Below, piece by piece: positions 1 to 7,050 of a DNA stretch of 13,563 bases. The translations under genes were made by a program, and so were the position numbers. The DNA is taken from contig CAZJRB010000159.1 of assembly GCA_964547995.1 (NCBI GenBank), forward strand, positions 1 through 13,563, read 5' to 3'. Position 1 is the first letter of the stretch. Every line of letters begins with the position of its first letter. Below the pieces are notes generated by a model. It was not told where the DNA came from. It did not search any database and was given only the letters and a program-made list of their open reading frames with translations. Source of the stretch: CAZJRB01 sp964547995. GTDB taxonomy: Bacteria; Planctomycetota; Planctomycetia; Pirellulales; Thermoguttaceae.

Positions 1-101
1 CTCGGCAACTTCAGCGCAAGAAACGCGATTTGGCTTCGCTTGTTTGAGGGCTAGTCAACGGTGGGTCAACTCCCTACATTCTCGACGAAAGGACTGAAAC
101 A

Positions 102-722
102 ATGGGAATCCAGTTGCTTCTGATGTTTCCCCTCGTAGGAGCAGCCGCCCTCGATGGTGATCGCTTCGAGAATGAGCTTACAGATCTGCTCGCTTCGGTA
201 GCGCAGATCACGAAGGATCGGTGGGACGTGGCATTCGATGTGGAGACGAATCGGCTCACGCTGATCGGAAAACGGCAGATTCGATGTCGTGTCTTGTCCT
301 ACAGTTTCTCGGGTTCTGTCGCAACACACCAGATCCGTTTCCGGTTCAAAGTGATTCCGCAATTCGACGAGTCGAACCTCCAACGCATCTCCGCCAAATT
401 ACAGACTGATTTGACTGCCCTCCGGGAACGTGCGAAGTCCATTCCGCAGAGGACGATGAAAGCCACGACCGAATATAACCCCAGAACAAGAGAGGAGTGG
501 AGACAAGTGCTACGGATACGACGGGCGGAGAACGACCTCGAAAACATACCGGAATACGCGTTTGGGCAGATCTACTTGTCCGAAGAATACAACATGAGAT
601 TTCGCCCGGTCGAAGGTGACCCTCTTGGCAACGCCATGAGAAGGGACATCGACGAGGTCTACAGGCTCTTCCGCCGACTTCCTGTTGACGCTCCTGCCCT
701 CCCACCTGCGCTACAAGAATAG
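102..722 (+). CDS. Hypothetical protein, possibly exported
   Basis: I do not recognise this 206-residue protein. The ATG is supported by a purine-rich ribosome-binding site (GAAAGGA, 87-93) about 8 bases upstream. The N-terminus is hydrophobic (LLLMFPLVGAAA, residues 5-16), like a short signal peptide, but it lacks the usual leading Lys/Arg, so export is only a possibility. The rest is soluble in character: a beta-rich stretch around residues 40-85, an Arg/Glu-rich helical middle around residues 90-150, and a proline-rich end (LPVDAPALPPALQE). There are no cysteines beyond one near residue 62 and no known catalytic motif. The coding sequence is visibly less GC-rich than the large genes to the right, which may mean a weakly expressed or transferred gene. 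No functional link to its neighbours is apparent. Confidence 0.6.
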   Translation: MGIQLLLMFPLVGAAALDGDRFENELTDLLASVAQITKDRWDVAFDVETNRLTLIGKRQIRCRVLSYSFSGSVATHQIRFRFKVIPQFDESNLQRISAKLQTDLTALRERAKSIPQRTMKATTEYNPRTREEWRQVLRIRRAENDLENIPEYAFGQIYLSEEYNMRFRPVEGDPLGNAMRRDIDEVYRLFRRLPVDAPALPPALQE

Positions 723-749
723 GGGGTACTCCCGGTTGTTGCTACCCCC
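722..749 (+). terminator. Possible hairpin terminator after the hypothetical gene
   Basis: GGGGGTA (722-728) and TACCCCC (743-749) form a perfect 7-bp stem around a 14-base loop, beginning at the last base of the stop codon of the hypothetical gene. There is no following T-run, so a classical Rho-independent terminator is uncertain. The position suggests an end-of-transcript role. Confidence 0.3.
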
Positions 750-763
750 GCATTTGCTAGAAT
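736..763 (+). promoter_or_regulatory. Weak candidate promoter before the ABM-like gene
   Basis: TAGAAT (758-763) is a 5/6 match to a -10 box and lies 43 bases before the ATG at 806. The best upstream partner is TTGTTG (736-741, spacing 16), which matches -35 only in the TTG. It overlaps the right arm of the preceding hairpin. This is a pattern match only. Confidence 0.25.
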
Positions 764-805
764 ACCACTCACTGGTCCAAACCATCGTTGTCGGGAGGTA
801 AGCCC

Positions 806-1006
806 ATGTTTGTCGCCTGTGTCCACGTCCATGTGAAAGAGGAAAATCGCGAGCAGTTTATCGAGGCCACGCTGGAGAACGCCCGGAACTCCGTCCGCGA
901 GCCGGGCAATCTGCGGTTCGACGTGAACCAGCAGACCGACGACCCGAGCAGCACCGAGAAGACCCTCGAACAGGCCCAAAGCCCGGCCGACCTGGGCAAT
1001 GAGTGA
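806..1006 (+). pseudogene. Antibiotic-biosynthesis-monooxygenase-type protein, C-terminally truncated
   Basis: The first 48 or so residues (MFVACVHVHVKEENREQFIEATLENAR..., then NLRFDV.QQTDDPS) match the first half of the small ABM/LsrG-like fold: a beta strand with alternating His, the helix of the dimeric ferredoxin-like fold, and the PGNLRFDV strand. Family members are usually about 95-105 residues and continue with an aromatic strand (RF.LYEVY) and a final helix. Here the sequence changes after DDPS into an unrelated Ser/Glu/Gln-rich tail and stops at 66 residues, so half the fold is missing. The start at 806 is preferred over a TTG at 788 because GGGAGGT (793-799) sits 6 bases upstream of the ATG. 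I infer a broken gene or a remnant. A shortened functional protein is less likely. Confidence 0.6.
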
Positions 1007-1017
1007 CGACTTGGAAC

Positions 1018-1043
1018 GGTGGCAAAGGAGCGATCTTGCCACC
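1018..1043 (+). terminator. Hairpin between convergent genes, possible terminator
   Basis: GGTGGCAA (1018-1025) pairs perfectly with TTGCCACC (1036-1043) across a 10-base loop. It lies 12 bases after the stop of the truncated ABM gene and in the convergent gap before the 3' end of the - strand synthetase gene, where a terminator is expected. No T-run follows on the + strand. Confidence 0.35.
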
Positions 1044-1161
1044 CACGGGGGGGCTTGTTAGGATTGACGCTACCGGGTCTTGAAACGGCTCCTGACGAGG
1101 GAAAGTACGATCCTTCGGGGGTCTTGAGCAGCGCAGAACCGCCCGGCGCCGGTTCCCGCGG

Positions 1162-3849
1162 CTATTCAATCTTCTTGCTGACCAGGACGAAGTCTTCGCC
1201 CTGCCGGTCGTTGATCTCGAAGCCGTGTTTGCGGAAGGTGGCCAGCGCGCGCGAGTTGTCTCTGGTCGTCTCGGCCACAATTTCTTTGACGCCCCAGATA
1301 TCGGCGATTTCGAGGCAGTAGTCGGTCAGCAAGCTGCCCAACCCGTGGCTCTGCCAGCGATCGACCACGATCACGGCGTACTCGGCATTGACGTGGTTGA
1401 CGTCGGCAACCAGGCGGCCGACGCCGATCAGCCTTCGCTCGCCCTTTTCCTCGACCTCGGCGACGATCCCCATCTCGCGGTCGTAGTCGGTGAAGCAGAA
1501 GCGGGTGGCCATTTCGTGCGTGGTTTCGCGGAACACGTAGTTGAAGCGGAACCGGATCGTCTCGGTCGAGCAGCTTGCCACCAGGTCGTGCCACATCGGC
1601 TCGTCCTCCGGCTTGATTGGCCGGAGTATGACCGGGGTTCCGTCTTTCATCTTCCGCTCGGTCACAAACTCCTCGGGATAGGGCTGGATCGCCAGGTGGG
1701 AATAGGGGCGGACCAGGCGCGACGGCATGTTCCGGTCAATCACCACCCGGGCGTCTAGCGCAACGACCTCGTCCGGCGCAACCACCAGCGGATTGATGTC
1801 CAGCTCCTTGATCTCCGGATAGTCGGCCACCAGGTACGAGAACCGCATGAGGACTTCGATCAGCCGGTCGATGTCGGCCCCGGGCCTTCCGCGGTAGCCT
1901 TGCAACAGCGGCCACGACTTGAGCGATTCGAGCATCCGCCGGGCAAGGGTCTCGCTCAGCGGCGGCAGGCCCAACGCCTGATCGCGGAACAGCTCTGCCG
2001 CGATGCCGCCCTTCCCGATCATAATCACCGACCCGAAGACCGGGTCCTTCTTCGTGCCGAGGATCAGCTCGAAGCTGGTTGGGAAGGAAACCATTTTCTG
2101 AACGGTCACGCCGCGGATCTTGGCGTCGGGGCGGACCTTCGCTGCCGATTTCAGCATCTTCTCGAACGCCGTGCGGACTTCGGCCCCGCAGCTCAGGTCC
2201 AGCGCCACGCCGCCAACGTCGGTCTTGTGTGTGATGTCGGGTGAGTGGATCTTGATCGCGACCGGATAGCCGATCGCGGAGGCCACTTCGACGGCTTCGT
2301 CAATCGTCCGGGCCAACTGCGGTTTGGTGACCGGAATCTCGTACGACTCCAAAAATGCCTTCGACGCGCTCTCGGAGAGGATGTCGTCGCCCTCGGTCAG
2401 GATCGTCTCAAACACCCTGCGGAGCCGCTGGCGGTCGAGCGTAAACTCGACCGGGATGTCTCGAGGCGTTTCGTGGAGGATTTCGAGGTTTTTCGCGTAG
2501 GAGACCAGGTGCATGAAGGCGCGGATTGCCTGTTCCGGCGTGTTGTAGGTCGGAACGCCCGCCTCGGTGAGCAACTGGACGCCTTCGCTGACGACGTGGC
2601 CGCCCATCCACGCCGCGATGATCGGCTTTCGTGCGTTCGAGGCCGCCTTGCTGATTGCCTGGGCCGTGGCCGTCGGATCGGTCATCGCTTGCGGCGTGAG
2701 GATCACCAGGATTGCGTCGACGCCCCTGTCCTTCAACACGATCTCCACCGTCTTGGCGAACCGTTCGGGCGGGGCGTCGCCGAGCACGTCGATTGGATTG
2801 CCGTGCGACCAGCACGTGGGAAGCGAGTCGTTGAGCTTCTCCATGGTCTTTTCGGAAATCTTTGCCAGCTTGCCTTCCCGCTCGATCAGGGCGTCGGTGG
2901 TCATCACGCCCGGCCCGCCCGCGTTGGTGACGATCGCCAGCCGGTCGCCTTTCGGGGTCTTTTGTCTGGCCAGGAGTTCGGCACAATCGAACATGTCTTC
3001 GATCTGGAAGATTCGTTCGATGCCGGCGCGTTGGAAGGCGGCTTCGTAGACGGCATCGACCCCGGCCATGGCGCCGGTGTGCGACGCGGCCGCCTGGGCC
3101 GATTCGGCAAAACGTCCCGCCTTATAGGCAACGATCGGCTTGGTTCGGGCAAAGGCCCGCGCCGCCGACATGAACTCGCGGGCCTCGCTGATCGACTCGA
3201 TGTACAGAATGATTGATTGGGTTTCCGTCTTCGACCCGAAATAGTCGATCAGGTCGCCCATGGTTACATCGAGCACGTTGCCGACCGAAACGAAGTAAGA
3301 GAAGCCGATGTCCTCGTCGATGGCCCAATCGAGCACGGAAGTACACAAGGCGCCCGATTGGGAGATAAACCCGATGTGGCCCTTTGGGGGCGTTGCGGCG
3401 GCGAAGCTGGCATTGAGATTGAGGCCCGGCACGATAATTCCCAGGCAATTGGGTCCGAGAATTCGCATCCCGTCGAATTTCCGCTGTTCTTCGAGCACCT
3501 GCCGCTCGAGTGCCCTGCCTTCCTCACCGGCTTCTCGGAAACCGGCCGAGATGACGACGATCCCTCGCGTGCCCGCTTCGCCACAATCGCGAATGATGCC
3601 TGGAACCGTATGTCCCGGTGTGCAGACCACCGCCAGATCGGGAGCATGGGGTAGACTGGCGACATCGGGATAGGCCTGGATTCCCTGGACTGATTCGTGT
3701 TTTGGATTGACCGGGTAAACCACCCCGCGAAAGCCGGATCCGACCAGATTCCTAAGGACCGTGTAGCCGACACTGGTCCGTGTATCGCTGGCCCCAATTA
3801 CGGTGACGCGGCGGGGATGAAAAATCTTGTCGAGGTTGCGGATACTCAC
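1162..3849 (-). CDS. ADP-forming acyl-CoA synthetase fused to GNAT acetyltransferase (Pat/PatZ-like)
   Basis: This 895-residue protein has the full architecture of the Pat/PatZ group: a CoA-binding Rossmann domain (residues 1-135, VTVIGASD), the ligase/succinyl-CoA-synthetase-like domains (about 155-460), an ATP-grasp domain (about 480-705, GYPVAIKIHSPDITHKTDVGGV), and a C-terminal GNAT domain (about 735-895) with the acetyl-CoA loop QSHGLG. The motif ASHTGAMAG places a His at residue 257, where ADP-forming acetyl-CoA synthetases have their phosphorylated His. The family either makes ATP and acetate from acetyl-CoA, or acetylates lysines on targets such as acetyl-CoA synthetase. Retention of the His suggests the synthetase half may be active. 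The GTG start at 3849 is backed by GAAGGAA about 6 bases upstream on the - strand and gives a complete CoA-binding domain. The protein is expected in the cytoplasm. Long open frames on the opposite strand here are shadows. Confidence 0.93.
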   Translation of the reverse strand: MSIRNLDKIFHPRRVTVIGASDTRTSVGYTVLRNLVGSGFRGVVYPVNPKHESVQGIQAYPDVASLPHAPDLAVVCTPGHTVPGIIRDCGEAGTRGIVVISAGFREAGEEGRALERQVLEEQRKFDGMRILGPNCLGIIVPGLNLNASFAAATPPKGHIGFISQSGALCTSVLDWAIDEDIGFSYFVSVGNVLDVTMGDLIDYFGSKTETQSIILYIESISEAREFMSAARAFARTKPIVAYKAGRFAESAQAAASHTGAMAGVDAVYEAAFQRAGIERIFQIEDMFDCAELLARQKTPKGDRLAIVTNAGGPGVMTTDALIEREGKLAKISEKTMEKLNDSLPTCWSHGNPIDVLGDAPPERFAKTVEIVLKDRGVDAILVILTPQAMTDPTATAQAISKAASNARKPIIAAWMGGHVVSEGVQLLTEAGVPTYNTPEQAIRAFMHLVSYAKNLEILHETPRDIPVEFTLDRQRLRRVFETILTEGDDILSESASKAFLESYEIPVTKPQLARTIDEAVEVASAIGYPVAIKIHSPDITHKTDVGGVALDLSCGAEVRTAFEKMLKSAAKVRPDAKIRGVTVQKMVSFPTSFELILGTKKDPVFGSVIMIGKGGIAAELFRDQALGLPPLSETLARRMLESLKSWPLLQGYRGRPGADIDRLIEVLMRFSYLVADYPEIKELDINPLVVAPDEVVALDARVVIDRNMPSRLVRPYSHLAIQPYPEEFVTERKMKDGTPVILRPIKPEDEPMWHDLVASCSTETIRFRFNYVFRETTHEMATRFCFTDYDREMGIVAEVEEKGERRLIGVGRLVADVNHVNAEYAVIVVDRWQSHGLGSLLTDYCLEIADIWGVKEIVAETTRDNSRALATFRKHGFEINDRQGEDFVLVSKKIE

Positions 3850-3900
3850 GTTCTATTCCTTCAGTGTTTGCGATAGCTTGCGAAATCCCGCTGTAGTACT

Positions 3901-3930
3901 AATATAATGTCTTGGCGTGTGTAAGGTGAA
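3901..3930 (-). promoter_or_regulatory. Candidate promoter of the synthetase-acetyltransferase gene
   Basis: On the - strand, TTCACC (3930-3925) and TATATT (3906-3901) are separated by 18 bases and match -35 and -10 consensus at 4/6 and 5/6. Transcription would begin about 45 bases upstream of the GTG at 3849, giving a short leader with the GAAGGAA ribosome-binding site. The same AT-rich patch contains a perfect TATAAT on the + strand (3903-3908), with a weak TTGCGA (3878-3883, spacing 19), so it could serve both directions. Confidence 0.4.
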
Positions 3931-4174
3931 GAATAGCGGTCAGGTTGTCGCGTTTGATCACAAGGGGATATCCGGCTGGAAAGCCCCTTACGGTTGGGAA
4001 GCTTTTAACGATTACACCCCTCTTTTTTCTGCCGTTTCTTCTGTTATCATGCCATGTCCAGACGCAAGAGACGCTCCGGACAAGGCGGCTGTTGCCGGGG
4101 GTACAAGCCGGAAAACCAGCCAGACGAGGGGGTGTATCCCAGTTTGTAGTGTAGGCCGCAACCTGCCTTGGGGG

Positions 4175-4203
4175 TTGAATCTGTTGCCCTGGCTGCGTAT
4201 AAG
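4175..4203 (+). promoter_or_regulatory. Candidate promoter of the mvhD-metF-hdr cluster
   Basis: TTGAAT (4175-4180) and TATAAG (4198-4203) are separated by the ideal 17 bases and match the housekeeping -35 and -10 consensus at 4/6 and 5/6. The start of transcription would fall near 4210, about 105 bases before the preferred mvhD ATG at 4315. It is the best sigma70-like pair I find on the + strand ahead of the cluster. Confidence 0.45.
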
Positions 4204-4314
4204 TATATGTAAAATTGATGAGTACGAATATTAACAAAAGTGTTCCAGGGATGGCATACGGAAGCCCCAACGTCTTCCGATCCTACCCCACCTAACGGAA
4301 GCGTTGGGCATGAC

Positions 4315-4731
4315 ATGGCGCTCCCCGACTCCCCAGACGTGATCGCATACGTGTGCAGCAACAGCGTTCCCAACGGCGGGCGGTTGCCGCGCCGGTGGAC
4401 GGTTGGTGGGGCGCGAGTTCTCGTGCGGGAAGTCCCCTGCAGCGGCAAGAACGATGGGCAGTACCTTTTGCGCGCCCTGGAAGGCGGGGTACGCGGGCTT
4501 TGCGTGGTAACGTGCCCCGAGGGGAAATGCCGATTCACCCAGGGAAACTACCGCGCGGAAATCCGGGTGGAAACCATCCGTTGCATACTTGCCGAAATTG
4601 GCCTCGAACCCGACAGGGTCGAGTTGGTGCGTTGCTCGCCGGACGATTCCTTCGAGCAATTCGAGCAGGCAGTACGCGGCACAGTCGAGCGAATTTGTGC
4701 TCTCGGAGAAAGCCCCGTAGGACAGGTTTGA
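4315..4731 (+). CDS. mvhD: MvhD-type hydrogenase/heterodisulfide reductase iron-sulfur subunit
   Basis: This small (138-residue) MvhD/FlpD-family protein passes electrons between a partner oxidoreductase and HdrA through a [2Fe-2S] cluster. Seen in the sequence: the N-terminal strand VIAYVC, then the family block PCSGKNDGQYLLRALEGG (Cys42), the block VVTCPEGKCRFTQGNY (Cys67, Cys72), and the helix RVETIRCILAEIGLEPDRVELV. The usual first motif CNWC is here CSNS, so one of the expected cysteines is replaced by Ser17. The ATG at 4315 gives a family-typical length. A GTG at 4240 would add 25 residues without homology, and neither start has a strong ribosome-binding site. It ends 4 bases before metF and so is likely co-transcribed with it. 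Together with hdrCBA downstream this supports a link to the Hdr complex. Confidence 0.85.
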   Translation: MALPDSPDVIAYVCSNSVPNGGRLPRRWTVGGARVLVREVPCSGKNDGQYLLRALEGGVRGLCVVTCPEGKCRFTQGNYRAEIRVETIRCILAEIGLEPDRVELVRCSPDDSFEQFEQAVRGTVERICALGESPVGQV

Positions 4732-4735
4732 GAAG

Positions 4736-5653
4736 ATGGCAACTGAAAAAACGGAGTTGCAGGAGCGAATGAAGTCGGACAAGTCGATCCTCATTGCCGA
4801 GGTGTCGCCGCCGCCCAGTGGTGACGCGGCGGCAGTATGTGAGACGGCCGACCGCTATGCCGGAAGAGTTCATGCGTTGGGCGTCAGCGATAACCGTGAT
4901 CGTGTCTGCATGTCGGCACTGGCCGCCGCGTCCCTGGTTGCCGGCGGGGGAGTCGAGCCGATTCTGCACGTCGTCACCCGAGACCGGAACCGGATTGCCT
5001 TGATCTCCCAGTGCCTCGGGGCGCAGGCACTGGGGATTCGCAACATTCTCTGCACGACCGGCACGCACCAGACCTTGGGACAATTCCGCGCCGCAAAAAA
5101 CGTGTTCGACGTCGATTCGATCCAACTGCTGCAAACGTATGCGAGGCTCGGCGAGGACTGCCCGATCGTTGGTGAAGCGAGAATCAACGTCGAGGGACCG
5201 CTTTGTCTGGGCGGAACGGCGGCCCCGTTCGCCGATCCGCCGGAACTGCACCTCATGCGACTGGCCAAGAAAGTCGCGGCCGGAGCCGAGTTTCTGATCA
5301 CCCAGCCGGTTTTTGATTTGGCCCGCTTCGACGCCTGGTGGAAGGAAGTCACGCAGCAGGGGATTCACGATCGGGTTGCCATGATAGCCGGCATCCGGAT
5401 TCTCACCGACGCGGGGGAAGCGAAGCAATACGCCAAGAGAAGGCCGCTCTCGATGATACCCCAGAGCGTCTTGAAACGAATTGCCTCGAATGGGGACAAA
5501 GCTGCACAACGCGCGGCGGGTATTGAGATCGCGGTTGAAACGATCGGGCAACTCTCAGCCCTGGGCGGGCTGCGCGGCTTCGAGATATGCGGCAACGGCG
5601 ACGATGACGCTGCGATACAAGTCATCGAGAAATCCGGACTGGGGGTCGATTAG
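4736..5653 (+). CDS. metF: Methylenetetrahydrofolate reductase, MetF family
   Basis: MetF reduces 5,10-methylene-tetrahydrofolate to 5-methyl-tetrahydrofolate using FAD, a step of the Wood-Ljungdahl methyl branch and of methionine synthesis. The 305-residue length fits a single TIM barrel. Recognisable motifs are AEVSPP with Glu22 (the catalytic acid position of FEFFPP in E. coli MetF), HVVTRDRNR (residues 78-86), the GI.N.L strand (100-105), PFADPPELHLMRLAKKVAAG, and FLITQPVFD. One oddity: the usual LxGD motif, whose Asp contacts flavin and folate, reads TTGT (Thr110). The neighbours are mvhD 4 bases upstream and a glutamate-synthase-like gene 2 bases downstream, so it is in an operon. This context matches Hdr-linked MetF of acetogens, where MetF works with MetV, but no MetV is visible here. 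A specialised paralogue with another C1 substrate is possible. Confidence 0.88.
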   Translation: MATEKTELQERMKSDKSILIAEVSPPPSGDAAAVCETADRYAGRVHALGVSDNRDRVCMSALAAASLVAGGGVEPILHVVTRDRNRIALISQCLGAQALGIRNILCTTGTHQTLGQFRAAKNVFDVDSIQLLQTYARLGEDCPIVGEARINVEGPLCLGGTAAPFADPPELHLMRLAKKVAAGAEFLITQPVFDLARFDAWWKEVTQQGIHDRVAMIAGIRILTDAGEAKQYAKRRPLSMIPQSVLKRIASNGDKAAQRAAGIEIAVETIGQLSALGGLRGFEICGNGDDDAAIQVIEKSGLGVD

Positions 5654-5655
5654 CC

Positions 5656-7050
5656 GTGCCAGCAAAGTATCATATCCATACCGAGCCGGCCCTTCCCCGC
5701 TTTCGTCCGGTGGGTAAGTTGGGGATCGTCGAGTGGCGCGAGGATTGCTCGAGCTGCCACAACTGTGTGAAGCGGGCCTGCATCTACGGATTCTTCCGCG
5801 ACGAGGCCGATACCCTGCACGACGAGCGCGGCTACTTGGACTACATCTACCAGTGCAAGGGCTGCCTGAGCTGCGTCCAGAATTGCACCAAGGGGGTTCT
5901 GACCCGCGTCATCAATCCCGAGTATGAACGCCTCGGCGACGAGTACTACACGCCGGAGATCATCCTTTCGACCTGGTACCAGGCGGAGACCGGCCGGATT
6001 CCGGTATCGGGGGCGGGTTACGGCGGCCCGTTCAGCGGGGACGGCTTCGATGCCATGTGGACCGACATGTCCGAGATCGTCCGCCCGACGCGCGACGGGA
6101 TCCACGGGCGGGAATACATCAACACGGGTGTTGACATCGGCCGGAAGTTACGGCGTCTGGCGTTTGGCGACGGCGAGATGATCGCCGCGCCGCACCCGTT
6201 GCTCGAGAGCCCCTTGCCGGTGATGTTCGACGCGATTCCCCGGCGATGGAACGTGGGGAAGCTGCTCTGTGCGATGACCGAGGCGGCAACGCGGATCAGC
6301 CTCTACTCGGTCGTACGCGCCGCCGATATTCCGCCCGAAGTATCCCTCGAGCGGCACAACGTCATTCCCTGGCTGGAAACTGCGGAGCAGATCGGCGACG
6401 GCGCGTTCTCCGCGGCGGCTATGGTGATGGTATCCGATAGCAGGGGCGTGATGACCGCTGTGGCAAACCTGAAACAGAACAACGCGGATCAGATCGTGGC
6501 GATCCGTCTGCCGGCCGCGCCGGGGGTCGCCGGCCGCGTGCAAGAACTCGTACAACAAGGCGCCGAGGTAATCCATTTGGTGTTCGACGAACATGGTCGC
6601 GAGCACGCCCCGTCGAGCCCTCGCCATATATGCGGCGCACTTCGGGAAATCCATAGGGCCTTGGTCGAAGACGGAACGCGCGACTTGGTGACCTTGTCCG
6701 CTTCCGGCGGGATCGCGCTGGCCGAACACATGGCCAAAGCGATCGTTTGCGGGGCCGACCTGGTTGCGATCGACGTCCCGCTGGGGCTGGCACTCGAATG
6801 CCGCTTGTGCGGCGAGTGCGAGCGCGGCGAGGCGTGCCCCGTCAACCTGCCCGACGCCGAACCGGACTATGCCGTCCGCCGGGTCGTCAACTTGCTGGGC
6901 GCCTGGCACCAGCAGTTGATCGAGTTGCTCGGGGCCATGGGCCTTCGTGAAGTGCGTCGCCTGCGAGGGGAGACCGGCCGTTGCATGTTCTTCGAGGACC
7001 TCGAACGCGAGACGTTCGGCCGGCTCTTCGGAAAGAGAAAAGATATGTAA
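5656..7050 (+). CDS. Glutamate-synthase-like protein with two [4Fe-4S] sites and a degenerate FMN barrel
   Basis: This 464-residue protein begins with a ferredoxin-like region: C31-x2-C34-x2-C37-x4-C42 and C67-x2-C70-x2-C73-x3-C77, enough for two [4Fe-4S] clusters. The rest is related to the FMN (GltB2) domain of glutamate synthase. Near the C-terminus it keeps LSASGGIALAEHMAKAIVCGADLV and an iron-sulfur motif (Cys382, 385, 388, 394), both aligned with its neighbour at 7405-8979. The first half of the barrel is reduced, and the GGTGAAP flavin/substrate loop of the neighbour is absent, with EHGREHAPSSP in its place. I infer a paralogue that has lost glutamate synthesis and may act as an electron-transfer or scaffold subunit. 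The GTG start lies 2 bases after the metF stop with GGGGGT about 10 bases upstream. Its TAA stop begins a palindromic repeat. Confidence 0.8.
   Translation: MPAKYHIHTEPALPRFRPVGKLGIVEWREDCSSCHNCVKRACIYGFFRDEADTLHDERGYLDYIYQCKGCLSCVQNCTKGVLTRVINPEYERLGDEYYTPEIILSTWYQAETGRIPVSGAGYGGPFSGDGFDAMWTDMSEIVRPTRDGIHGREYINTGVDIGRKLRRLAFGDGEMIAAPHPLLESPLPVMFDAIPRRWNVGKLLCAMTEAATRISLYSVVRAADIPPEVSLERHNVIPWLETAEQIGDGAFSAAAMVMVSDSRGVMTAVANLKQNNADQIVAIRLPAAPGVAGRVQELVQQGAEVIHLVFDEHGREHAPSSPRHICGALREIHRALVEDGTRDLVTLSASGGIALAEHMAKAIVCGADLVAIDVPLGLALECRLCGECERGEACPVNLPDAEPDYAVRRVVNLLGAWHQQLIELLGAMGLREVRRLRGETGRCMFFEDLERETFGRLFGKRKDM

Larger units (their letters stand above)
3850..4314. other. Divergent intergenic region with regulatory signals
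   Basis: This gap of about 465 bases separates the - strand synthetase gene from the + strand mvhD-metF cluster and is noticeably richer in A and T than the genes. It contains candidate promoters for both directions and one modest hairpin (AAGGGG 3962-3967 with CCCCTT 3984-3989). A pyrimidine-rich run lies at 4017-4030. The short open frames in it have no recognisable domains, no good ribosome-binding sites, and compositions that look random, so I do not call a gene. I tried to match known riboswitch cores (cobalamin, THF, fluoride, c-di-GMP) by eye and found none. Confidence 0.6.

Noticed and set aside
3..47. Possible last 14 codons of an upstream gene (RQLQRKKRDLASLV then TGA)
   Set aside because: The composition is plausible for a C-terminus, but other frames are also open to the edge and there is nothing to choose between them.
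999..1061. 20-codon frame starting with ATGA overlap at the end of the ABM fragment (MSDDLERWQRSDLAT...)
   Set aside because: It looks like a possible gene start, but it stops almost at once and covers a hairpin. It is too short to support a call.
2245..3216. 323-codon + strand open frame opposite the acyl-CoA synthetase gene
   Set aside because: It lies antisense to a well-conserved domain of the synthetase and is rich in Arg, Asp and Gly without motifs, so it is a shadow frame.
3962..3989. AAGGGG/CCCCTT hairpin considered as a riboswitch or terminator
   Set aside because: The stem is only 6 bp with a 16-base loop. The nearest T-run is about 30 bases away, and no known riboswitch core surrounds it.
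3945..4154. 69-codon + strand frame with a hydrophobic segment (FFLPFLLLS)
   Set aside because: There is no ribosome-binding site and no family resemblance, and the hydrophobic part comes from a pyrimidine run. Other frames over the same bases are equally open.
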